From contig OX104117.1 of assembly GCA_944474755.1 (NCBI GenBank), positions 80,948,926-81,012,925 of the forward strand: a stretch of DNA of 64,000 nt. The letters are read 5' to 3'. A program made the position numbers and the translations under genes. This document shows, piece after piece, positions 36,640 through 44,195 of this stretch. The notes beneath the pieces were generated by a model that saw only the letters and a list, made by a program, of their open reading frames with translations, did not search any database and was not told where the DNA came from. Position 1 is the stretch's first letter. Each line of letters starts with the position of its first letter. This DNA comes from Limnoperna fortunei. Lineage: Eukaryota; Mollusca; Bivalvia; Mytilida; Modiolidae.

Positions 36640-37135
36640 GTAAATTTTAAAGAAAATGTATAACTTACAGAATATTGTGTAAATTTTACAGAATAAAGTA
36701 TAAAATTTACAGAAAAAAGTGTAAAATTTACAGAATAAAGTGTAAAATTTACAGATTAAAGTATAAATTTTGCAGAATAAAGTATGAAATTTACAGAATA
36801 AAGTGTAAAATTTACAGATTAAAGTGTAAATTTTGCAGAATAAAGTATAAAATTTACAGATTATTCTGTAAAATTTACAGATTAAAGTGTAAATTTTACA
36901 GAATAAAGTGTAAATTTTACAAGATAAAGTATAAAATTAATAGATTAATTTACAGATTAAAGTGTAAATTTTACAGAATAAAGTATAAAATTTACAGATT
37001 AAAATGTAAAATTTACAAATTAAAGTGTAAAATTTACAGAATAAAGTATAAAATTTACAAAATAAAGTATAAATTTTACAGATTAAAGTGTAAAATTTAC
37101 AGATTAAAGTGTAAATTTTACAAATTAAAGTGTAA
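36640..37135. repeat. 21-bp repeat array, right arm (inverted)
   Basis: About 23 units close to ACAGATTAAAGTGTAAAATTT, the reverse complement of the left-arm unit. It is longer than the left arm, so the two arrays have changed copy number independently. Confidence 0.95.
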
Positions 37136-37190
37136 AAAATAAAAAATAAATCAATATTTTTTGGCACTAATACGCTTCCGTAGAAAACAG

Positions 37191-38440
37191 TGAGTTCAAA
37201 ATTCGAAAAAACAGATAGCAGCAGAATCTTATCGAAGGGCGGTACGGCGAGAAAATTCATACATTAATCAGTGTTTCTGTAGTAACTAGTATGTGATCTT
37301 ATGTGTTTATAGGAACTCAATTACATGAAAAAAGTGGGGAATAAAATGAATTAACAGATAACATAACAAAGAAAAAATATGTAAAACAGTTAACAGTGTT
37401 CTGACCATTAACAGCAAACAGGGTTTTTATTTTCATTATAACAGTTAACAACAATGTAAATTTTTAAGAAAACAGATAACAGCTATTGATTGAGAAACAG
37501 TTAACAGTGGCGTTAGTTTAAAAAAAACAGTTAATAGACGATCACGCGTATCTGCCCATTGTCAATGGCAATTGTCATCGATATCAGATCGTCGTCTTTG
37601 TAACGTTATCAGGACTGAAATCGGGTTACAAATTCCGGATGCATTGTGTAGGCAAAACGACTTAATCACTTCTAAATATGTGATAATCCAACAGAAAAAA
37701 TATAAACAATAATTAATGAACTTTTATTACTCGTTTCATCTTAAATCGTCCTTCCGCATATTGTTTAATATGCTACTGCAGTGCAGTTATCTACAAACAA
37801 CCGTTTCACTATTCACACTTTCATGTAAAAGGAAAGATATGTGATATCGACTTATTGAACATAACATTTATCCTATATGACTCCTATATGTGCTAAAAGG
37901 TCAATTTTCAATAAACTGCGAACTGATTAAAAATCGTCTTGTTACCTTCCTTCATACTCTGAACTGAAAGCCAGAAGAAGGCGTAATCAAAAACATCACT
38001 TGTGAAAATAACAGTTCTATTAATGAGGATTTTCGCTGAGTAATAGGTCGAGTTTCCTATTCCTGTATTTGACTTTTCCCTAGACATTGCAATGAGTAGT
38101 AACTCGACGGGTGTTTAATTACAGGAAGGCACTGCTTACTCGTCCGGAGCACCCATGGTTTTTATTGGGTTTGAGTTAATCTCTTTGTTTTTTGTGTTGC
38201 CCTGAATATGTTTGTCTATATCGGGATTTGTACATGTAATTGTCACTTGACTTTCGGCTTTTGTTGTTTGGTCGGTTTTCTTGGTTATTTTTCTTACAAT
38301 AGCCTAATTCTTTGTTAACATCACTCGAGGAAATTTTTTACCACAAGATATTATATAGAAGAAATTACACGGAGTATATAAAAGAAATTACACGGAGTCA
38401 TCTGATTGGATGTTTGGGCTTTTAAGATAGCAAAATTTAA
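37191..38440. other. AACAG-rich stretch, no gene
   Basis: Between 37,350 and 37,530 the words AACAGATAACA and AACAGTTAACAG recur every 20-50 bp. Similar words lie just outside the left end of the foldback element (35,588-35,615), so the element may have inserted into this repeat. No gene seen to 38,440. Confidence 0.5.
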
Positions 38441-38445
38441 AACTA

Positions 38446-38716
38446 TAAATATTATAATTACACCTCATATAAAAATGCTGGCTTTTGATTGGTCAATAGA
38501 CAGTGTATGACAGTGAAAAATACCAGTCTTCAGAATCAAATTTCCCTCACCTAACGGCTCGGGAAATATTTCATCTCTCGACTGGTATTTTTCACAAATA
38601 CCCCTCCCAGACATGATATATCTGTTTATTATTGACGAACTGTTTGATATTTTGGAGGATATTTTTATAATTACACCTCATATAAAAATGCTGGCTTTTG
38701 ATTGGTCAATAGACAG
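38446..38716. repeat. Left-flank repeat with duplicated 54-bp word
   Basis: A 54-bp word with ATAATTACACCTCATATAAA and GATTGGTCAATAGACAGTGT occurs at about 38,452-38,507 and 38,664-38,720. Between them is an inverted repeat built on GTGAAAAATACCAGTC and GACTGGTATTTTTCAC. The same inverted repeat is found to the right of the Polinton-like element at 43,543-43,654. Confidence 0.8.
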
Positions 38717-38825
38717 TGTATTTTTCGCACATTTCCTGATTTTGGACGATTTCGTCATCACCGGGGTATTCGGCAAAAAATTACCCTCTGTGTCGTGGTA
38801 TTTGCTTAAAAATAACCCTCGCATA

Positions 38826-38831
38826 TTATTA
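38826..38831. repeat. Target-site duplication, left copy (TTATTA)
   Basis: Matches 43,382-43,387 exactly. Six base pairs is the length known for Polinton/Maverick integration. Confidence 0.85.
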
Positions 38832-38923
38832 AGTAGTAGGGTCGGTGATGTTTTGTCCCCCACAAAAACGCAGGGCACCAGGGCACCGACATAAATGGGC
38901 ATGCCCCGCCCCCTTTCTATACA

Positions 38924-39104
38924 CCGGAAGTGCGTCATCGGAAATTCCACCATCGCTTAAAACATACGTGTCTCATGACGTCACCGGAAGTACGTGAGTC
39001 ATCGGAGATTCCATCATCGCGCAAAACCTTATTTGGTCAACCGATTCCAATGAGTCATCGTGTCTGCTAATAAGGATACTTTCATGACGCGCGACCATGA
39101 GTCA
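38924..39104 (+). promoter_or_regulatory. Cluster of ETS, CRE and AP-1-like sites in the inverted repeat
   Basis: CCGGAAGT at 38,924 and 38,984, TGACGTCA at 38,976, and TGAGTCA at 38,995, 39,051 and 39,098 lie within 180 bp. A GC-box-like CCCGCCCCC is just outside, at about 38,905. The words are seen directly. That they drive transcription of the element is inference from the consensus sites of ETS, CREB/ATF and AP-1 factors. A mirror copy sits near the right end. Confidence 0.45.
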
Positions 39105-39919
39105 TCGCGCGGCGTATAATTGTCATTCCATATTTATTTTTCAATTAATGAAAACGGATAATTTTAAGGAATTAATTCTCATTCGCTTAATTAACGATAT
39201 CTAAAACATTTTATTGGATAAATTATTTCAAACATTGCGCCGATTATCGATCCAGTCATAACACGTATGTGAACCTAGTTTATAGCCTATACGATTAATC
39301 TTTCACGTTCGATTAAATCTGTTGTCATGTAGTTCCCATATTTACTTGTCTATTTACAATATTCATTCTCTAAACAGTTATTTTTATTATTGTCTATGTA
39401 TATAAACAGATAAAATTTTATTTTAAGCGTTGGTATTTCTGTTAATAATTATTTTAATTAATATATCTAAACCATGAATTTATTGATGAAACAAATATTT
39501 CAAACATAGCGCCGATTATCAATTACCATACACTCAAGTCATAACACGTTAGTGAACCTATTTAAAGCTTATACGATTATCTTTCACGTTCAATTAAATC
39601 AACATGTGGAGCTTATCCTCAAATCTGTTATATGAAATATCATGTAGTTCTCATATTTACTTTTCTATGGTCATCCCCCGCGTTTATCCTCAAATTACCC
39701 TTTCATATACACTGATAACAATCAACAACATTGTCTCAAGTAACCTTTACACGAGCCAGACGTCTATACTCTTGATTTGATTAGGATTAAATAAACAAAC
39801 ATCAATTACCAGTTAAACAATCAATATTTTTAAATGGCGAAATCAATCGACACGATGATAGAGATGACTTTTATTAATAATGACATAAATTTAATACACG
39901 AATATATACAACGATAGAG

Positions 39920-40208
39920 TCATTGGTACAGGTCTTTCAGTGTGTTCTCTATAATCAGCGGATCTCTACCAGAAAGTTCCTTCACTATGTCCTCCATGCT
40001 AAAGTTCTTGTATCTGTATTTGACGAAATGAACGCAGTACAGGCCACAACTATCTCCATCCTCGGGTTGCACTTGCACTCTGCTGAACTTGTATTGGGGT
40101 CCGTTGACGATCAGTACGTTTCTGAAGCGTGGATGATACGTTTCCGGCGCTCTTCCAAACGAATCGAAAAATTCGGGTGGTCCATTGAATGGGAAATGAA
40201 ACGCCACC
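39920..40208 (-). pseudogene. Antisense duplicate of the protease 3' end
   Basis: Identical in translation to residues 393-487 of the ATPase-protease gene, because that part of the gene lies in the inverted repeat. It begins just after the codons for the catalytic histidine and the following tryptophan, so it cannot encode a complete protease. The glycine/tryptophan/valine leader seen in the long open frame comes from the neighbouring (CCA)n tract. Confidence 0.85.
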
Positions 40209-40306
40209 ACCACCACCCACCACCACCACCACCACCACCACCCACCACCACCAACACCACCACCACCACCACCACCACCCACCTCCACCACCACCACCTC
40301 CACCAC
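40203..40306. repeat. (CCA)n tract at the inner edge of the left inverted repeat
   Basis: Imperfect CCA/CCACC triplets for about 100 bp. A shorter (CCA)n run encodes the proline stretch of the ATPase gene at 40,928-40,962. The inverted repeat ends exactly in a CCACC, so this tract may have been the microhomology where repeat extension stopped. Confidence 0.9.
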
Positions 40307-40381
40307 CAGACTATTGGAATTTATAGTCCCTGGGAATGACAGGTTATAAGAGGAGGGTGGTTGATATGCATTTCATCCACC

Positions 40382-40828
40382 ATGGACGAGTTTTACTTAT
40401 TCGTCAATAGCTATGATTCTTTGAATCTGTTCCCTCAAAACAAGGGCGGACAATTTAGAATAGAGCTGCCCAAGACTTACTCGATGGACGGGGAGTGGGA
40501 ATGTGCCTTACTGGAGATGACGTTCGTTCCAGCATTCGAAAGACCGACGAAAAGGCTCTACGTCTGTTGTGATGTGCTAGGGGAATGGTCTTACGTCCAG
40601 GACACGTTCCTGTCACTACTACAGTCCGTGGCAGTACGCCCGGAAGAGATGACGGAGGCGATCTTTGAGAGAGCAATTTATATGCCGGTCAAAAGCGGTA
40701 ACATGAAGAGACTGGAAATCACGTTAAGAGACGACCGATTACAAGTATGTCGCTGCAAGGATGACCACGTGTTCTGTTTGCTTCATTTTCGAAAAGTCAT
40801 AAGAGGAAGAAACTCAACTACGCAATAA
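40382..40828 (+). CDS. Polinton-associated conserved protein of unknown function
   Basis: 148 residues starting at an ATG in the strong context CCACCATGG; a longer frame from 40,361 would need a TTG start and is not preferred. The N-terminal part reads MDEFYLFVNSYDSLNLFPQN, then FRIELPKTYSMDGEWECALL. The C-terminal part contains LEITLRDDRLQVC and ends with VFCLLHFRK. I recall this layout (N-terminal FPxN..xFxxxLP...LxGxWExAL, C-terminal LHFR) in proteins encoded beside Polinton-like genes in invertebrates, where a virion role has been suspected but not known to me. At 148 residues it is shorter than the forms I recall, so the middle may be deleted. It stops 2 bp before the next gene, implying a shared transcript. 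Confidence 0.7.
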   Translation: MDEFYLFVNSYDSLNLFPQNKGGQFRIELPKTYSMDGEWECALLEMTFVPAFERPTKRLYVCCDVLGEWSYVQDTFLSLLQSVAVRPEEMTEAIFERAIYMPVKSGNMKRLEITLRDDRLQVCRCKDDHVFCLLHFRKVIRGRNSTTQ

Positions 40829-40830
40829 GG

Positions 40831-42294
40831 ATGCAGTGTCCAACTTGTCAACACCCTTTTTCCAGAAGAGATGCCATGTTGAGGCATCAACGAAATAAAC
40901 ACGGAACGGGAATGACAACACCACCACAGTCCCCACCACCACCACCACCACCACCACCACCGACGCTGTCACACAGTTTCCGTCTCCGGCATCCGTTTAC
41001 CATGATCGTGTCTGGACCCACTTCCTGCGGAAAGACGTACTTCTTAAAGGAAATGCTGCGCCGAGCCCAGAGCACGATCGTCCCGCCGCCAGAGAGGATC
41101 GTCTGGCTGTACAAACGATGGCAACCCCTCTACGACGTGATTCAAAACACGGTCGTGCCTGCAGTGAAATTCGTACGCGGCATACCGTCGGACTTGGACG
41201 CAGACCACTACTTCGATACCGGGACGAGAAACTTGGTGATCCTCGACGACTTGATGACCGTCTCGACCAAAGACGCGCGCATCAACGACTTGTTCACCGA
41301 GGGATCGCATCATCGCAACTTGTCGGTGATTGCCGTCAATCAGAATTTATACTTTGGAAAAGATCCGACACAGAGGAGAAATTGTCAATACCTGGTTCTT
41401 TTCAACAATCCCGTGGATCGTCAGCCCATAGCCACGCTCGGTAGACAGATGTACCCGAGGAAGAAAGATTTCTTGTTGAAAACCTTCGAAGAGGCGACGA
41501 GAAAGCCGTACGGATACCTATTCGTAGACCTGAAGGCCGAAACACCTGAGCACCTGAGACTACGTAGCGATCTCTTGAAGAGAGACGAAGACGATGTCAT
41601 GGAGAAGGACGTAGACCTGAAGGACGAAACACCCGAGCACCTGAGACTACGTAGCGATCTCATGGAGAGAGACGAAGACGATGTCCCGGAGATGGACGAA
41701 GACGAAAGCTACTTTGAAGACCCCAGCGAACCCGACCTGATGGCCTGTCGAGAATGTGGACTGGTGTTTGCACATGCGCGTGGACTCGATATGCATCAAG
41801 CCCAAAGATGTTCGAACGACGAACCGACGAGTAAACGCTGTAGAAGTGAAGCTGACGAAGGTACCTATGGATACGAGTTGGAGTGTTTCCTAAAAGACTT
41901 ACCTGCCACGGTACATTGTGCAGACGAACTTCCTTCTGAAGTCAAAGACAGACCACAGAGTTTTATCGTCAACACTGACCGATGCGACGGAAAGGGAATC
42001 CACTGGGTGGCGTTTCATTTCCCATTCAATGGACCACCCGAATTTTTCGATTCGTTTGGAAGAGCGCCGGAAACGTATCATCCACGCTTCAGAAACGTAC
42101 TGATCGTCAACGGACCCCAATACAAGTTCAGCAGAGTGCAAGTGCAACCCGAGGATGGAGATAGTTGTGGCCTGTACTGCGTTCATTTCGTCAAATACAG
42201 ATACAAGAACTTTAGCATGGAGGACATAGTGAAGGAACTTTCTGGTAGAGATCCGCTGATTATAGAGAACACACTGAAAGACCTGTACCAATGA
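40831..42294 (+). CDS. Zinc finger - packaging ATPase - adenain-like protease fusion
   Basis: 487 residues. Residues 3-24 form a C2H2 finger (C3, C6, H19, H24). A run of ten prolines (35-44) follows. The ATPase has Walker A GPTSCGKT at 62-69, Walker B NLVILDD ending at D139-D140, and a sensor-like SVIAVNQNLYF at 165-175. This matches the FtsK/HerA-type genome-packaging ATPases of Polintons and related viruses. Residues 232-260 and 261-289 are a tandem duplication of an acidic 29-residue unit. A second zinc knuckle is formed by C306, C309, H322 and C327. The C-terminal domain is an adenain-like cysteine protease with H391 (GIHWVAFHF), D407 (FFDSFG), Q437 or Q439 and C446 (DSCGLYC), all triad residues present. 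In Polintons the ATPase and protease are normally separate genes. The frame is uninterrupted. Codons from 393 on lie in the right inverted repeat. Confidence 0.88.
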   Translation: MQCPTCQHPFSRRDAMLRHQRNKHGTGMTTPPQSPPPPPPPPPPTLSHSFRLRHPFTMIVSGPTSCGKTYFLKEMLRRAQSTIVPPPERIVWLYKRWQPLYDVIQNTVVPAVKFVRGIPSDLDADHYFDTGTRNLVILDDLMTVSTKDARINDLFTEGSHHRNLSVIAVNQNLYFGKDPTQRRNCQYLVLFNNPVDRQPIATLGRQMYPRKKDFLLKTFEEATRKPYGYLFVDLKAETPEHLRLRSDLLKRDEDDVMEKDVDLKDETPEHLRLRSDLMERDEDDVPEMDEDESYFEDPSEPDLMACRECGLVFAHARGLDMHQAQRCSNDEPTSKRCRSEADEGTYGYELECFLKDLPATVHCADELPSEVKDRPQSFIVNTDRCDGKGIHWVAFHFPFNGPPEFFDSFGRAPETYHPRFRNVLIVNGPQYKFSRVQVQPEDGDSCGLYCVHFVKYRYKNFSMEDIVKELSGRDPLIIENTLKDLYQ

Positions 42295-43381
42295 CTCTAT
42301 CGTTGTATATATTCGTGTATTAAATTTATGTCATTATTAATAAAAGTCATCTCTATCATCGTGTCGATTGATTTCGCCATTTAAAAATATTGATTGTTTA
42401 ACTGGTAATTGATGTTTGTTTATTTAATCCTAATCAAATCAAGAGTATAGACGTCTGGCACGTGTAAAGGTTACTTGAGACAATGTTGTTGATTGTTATC
42501 AGTGTATATGAAAGGGTAATTTGAGGATAAACGAGGGGATGACCATAGAAAAGTAAATATGAGAACTACATGATATTTCATATAACAGATTTGACGATAA
42601 GCTCCACATGTTGATTTAATTGAACGTGAAAGATAATCGTATAAGCTATAAATAGGTTCACTAACGTGTTATGACTTGAGTGTATGGTAATTGATAATCG
42701 GCGCTATGTTTGAAATATTTGTTTCATCAATAAATTAATGGTTTAGATATATTAATTAAAATAATTATTAACAGAAATACCAACGCTTAAAATAAAATGT
42801 TATCTGTTTATATACATAGACAATAATAAAAATAATTGTTTAGAGAATGAATATTGTAAATAGACAAGTAAATATGGGAACTACATGACAACAGATTTAA
42901 TCGAACGTGAAAGATTAATCGTATAGGCTATAAACTAGGTTCACATACGTGTTATGACTGGATCGATAATCGGCGCAATGTTTGAAATAATTTATCCAAT
43001 AAAATGTTTTAGATATCGTTAATTAAGCGAATGAGAATTAATTCCTTAAAATTATCCGTTTTCATTAATTGAAAAATAAATATGGAATGACAATTATACG
43101 CCGCGCGATGACTCATGGTCGCGCGTCATGAAAGTATCCTTATTAGCAGACACGATGACTCATTGGAATCGGTTGACCAAATAAGGTTTTGCGCGATGAT
43201 GGAATCTCCGATGACTCACGTACTTCCGGTGACGTCATGAGACACGTATGTTTTACGCGATGGTGGAATTTCCGATGACGCACTTCCGGTGTATAGAAAG
43301 GGGGCGGGGCATGCCCATTTATGTCGGTGCCCTGGTGCCCTGCGTTTTTGTGGGGGACAAAACATCACCGACCCTACTACT
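42006..43381. repeat. Polinton-like element, right terminal inverted repeat
   Basis: Reverse complement of 38,832-40,208. It includes the last 95 codons of the protease, the polyadenylation signal, the AT-rich middle with its internal duplication, and the outer site cluster with GGGGGCGGGGC at about 43,300. Confidence 0.9.
42339..42344 (+). terminator. Polyadenylation signal AATAAA
   Basis: Lies 45 bp after the stop of the ATPase-protease gene, at a distance typical of eukaryotic 3' ends. Because it is in the inverted repeat, a mirror copy lies in antisense at the left. Confidence 0.6.
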
Positions 43382-43387
43382 TTATTA
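43382..43387. repeat. Target-site duplication, right copy (TTATTA)
   Basis: Exact match of 38,826-38,831. Confidence 0.85.
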
Positions 43388-43542
43388 TCCTGGAAATATT
43401 CATTCGGTAGTTTTGACTTTTACCTCAAAGTAACATGAGTAATCGATTTTGAAAATCGGAAACGTTCCGATAGTAAAGAGTCAATAAACAGCACGCAAGT
43501 GGTCAAGTATCACCGCTCTTTGAAATCATGATATTCGGTGTA

Positions 43543-43654
43543 ATTAAACAGATAAATCATGTATTTGTGAAAAATACCAGTCTCGAGAATCAAATTTCAT
43601 CTCTCGACTGGTATTTTTCACAAATACCCCTCCCAGACATGATATATCTGTTTA
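43543..43654. repeat. Hairpin repeat, copy of the left-flank repeat
   Basis: An inverted repeat from TAAACAGATAAATCATGTAT to ACATGATATATCTGTTTA, with GTGAAAAATACCAGTC and its inverse inside. It is directly repeated left of the Polinton-like element (38,515-38,634), where the loop is longer. Confidence 0.8.
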
Positions 43655-43926
43655 AAAGCATGGATCTTTTAACGCCATTTTAACGGTGTCATTCAGTGCT
43701 GATTATTTTAACAAAAATTTTCGGTAATTTTTTAATTTCAACTTACACAACAAAACTGTTTTACGAAAACTAGGGGCGATATATTGTAGATTGTGTTCGT
43801 CTTAATTACAATTGGTACAATAAGAAAAATGCATTGTAAATAATTGCGCTGTAGTAAGATTGATAAGTACATGTATTTGCGCATCCCACGTTTTGTATAA
43901 AAGCAATCAGGAGTAACTGCGATTGA

Positions 43927-44049
43927 GAGGTTGACTTAGTCATATTGATTAAGTGTCTGCCAGCACAGAGGTTGACTTAGTCATATTGATAAAGTGCCTG
44001 CCAGCACAGAGGTTGACTTAGTCATATTGATAAAGTGCCTGCCAGCACA
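43927..44049. repeat. Three tandem copies of a 41-bp unit
   Basis: The unit begins GAGGTTGACTTAGTCATATT and ends GCCAGCACA. Copies start at 43,927, 43,968 and 44,009; the second and third are identical, the first differs at two positions. Confidence 0.9.
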
Positions 44050-44077
44050 TGTTTCGATAACTACTCTAGACTGCGCT

Positions 44078-44195
44078 TGACTTCCACCTTGACACGGATT
44101 GCCAGTTTTCCTGTCGAAGTTGGGGCTTCTTTTCTGGGTACTCCGGCTTCGACGTTTTAGGAAAATGTTGATATAAATAACACCACTAACCGTTA
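44078..44195 (+). mobile_element. SINE fragment
   Basis: Contains ATTGCCAGTTTTCCTGTCGA and TTTCTGGGTACTCCGGCTTC, the body of the SINE at 9,150. Head and tail are lacking. Confidence 0.65.

Larger units (their letters stand above)
35620..37183. mobile_element. Foldback element of 21-bp repeats around an integrase fragment
   Basis: The left end reads CTACGGAAGCTTATTAGTGC and the right end, reverse complemented, CTACGGAAGCGTATTAGTGC. Both continue into CAAAAAATATT and a T-rich stretch, then into arrays of a 21-bp AT-rich unit. The loop (about 35,946-36,640) holds an integrase-like fragment. AAAACAG stands 4 bp outside the left end (35,609-35,615) and directly at the right end (37,184-37,190). 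It may be the target duplication, but the 4-bp offset leaves this open. Confidence 0.7.
38832..40208. repeat. Polinton-like element, left terminal inverted repeat
   Basis: Inverted match of 42,006-43,381. The outer 290 bp are GC-richer and packed with regulatory-like words. The middle is AT-rich with a diverged tandem duplication of about 270 bp (unit words CAAACATTGCGCCGATTATC near 39,230 and CAAACATAGCGCCGATTATC near 39,500). The inner 290 bp are an antisense copy of the protease 3' end. The match stops at GAAACGCCACC, where this side enters a (CCA)n tract. Confidence 0.9.
38832..43381 (+). mobile_element. Compact Polinton/Maverick-like element, apparently complete
   Basis: Length 4,550 bp, flanked by TTATTA on both sides. 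It begins AGTAGTAGGGTCGGTGATG and ends with the exact inverse, so it has the AG...CT ends known for Polintons. Terminal inverted repeats are about 1,376 bp and nearly identical; I noticed only a handful of mismatches, which suggests recent insertion or ongoing conversion. Between them lie a (CCA)n tract and two plus-strand genes. Canonical Polintons are 15-20 kb and encode a protein-primed DNA polymerase, a retroviral-type integrase, ATPase, protease and capsid proteins. Here only ATPase, protease and one accessory protein remain. Helper functions would have to come from elsewhere. Confidence 0.85.

Noticed and set aside
35579..37260. Open frames with seven-residue repeats (CKIYRLK, CKFYTLI)
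   Set aside because: They come from the 21-bp satellite, whose length is a multiple of three. Only the integrase-like part at 35,946-36,260 is a real gene relic.
38613..38953. Open frames on both strands at the left end of the Polinton-like element, one repeated at 43,248
   Set aside because: They lie across the terminal repeat in non-coding, site-rich sequence and partly in the flank; no homology or start context.
39920..40339. Open frames with G/W/V or H/P runs near the (CCA)n tract
   Set aside because: The runs are triplet-repeat translations. The protease-like half on the minus strand is only the inverted-repeat copy and is listed as such.
40887..42291. Four to six antisense and shifted frames over the ATPase-protease gene
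   Set aside because: Shadows of a GC-richer coding region; they contain none of the domains.
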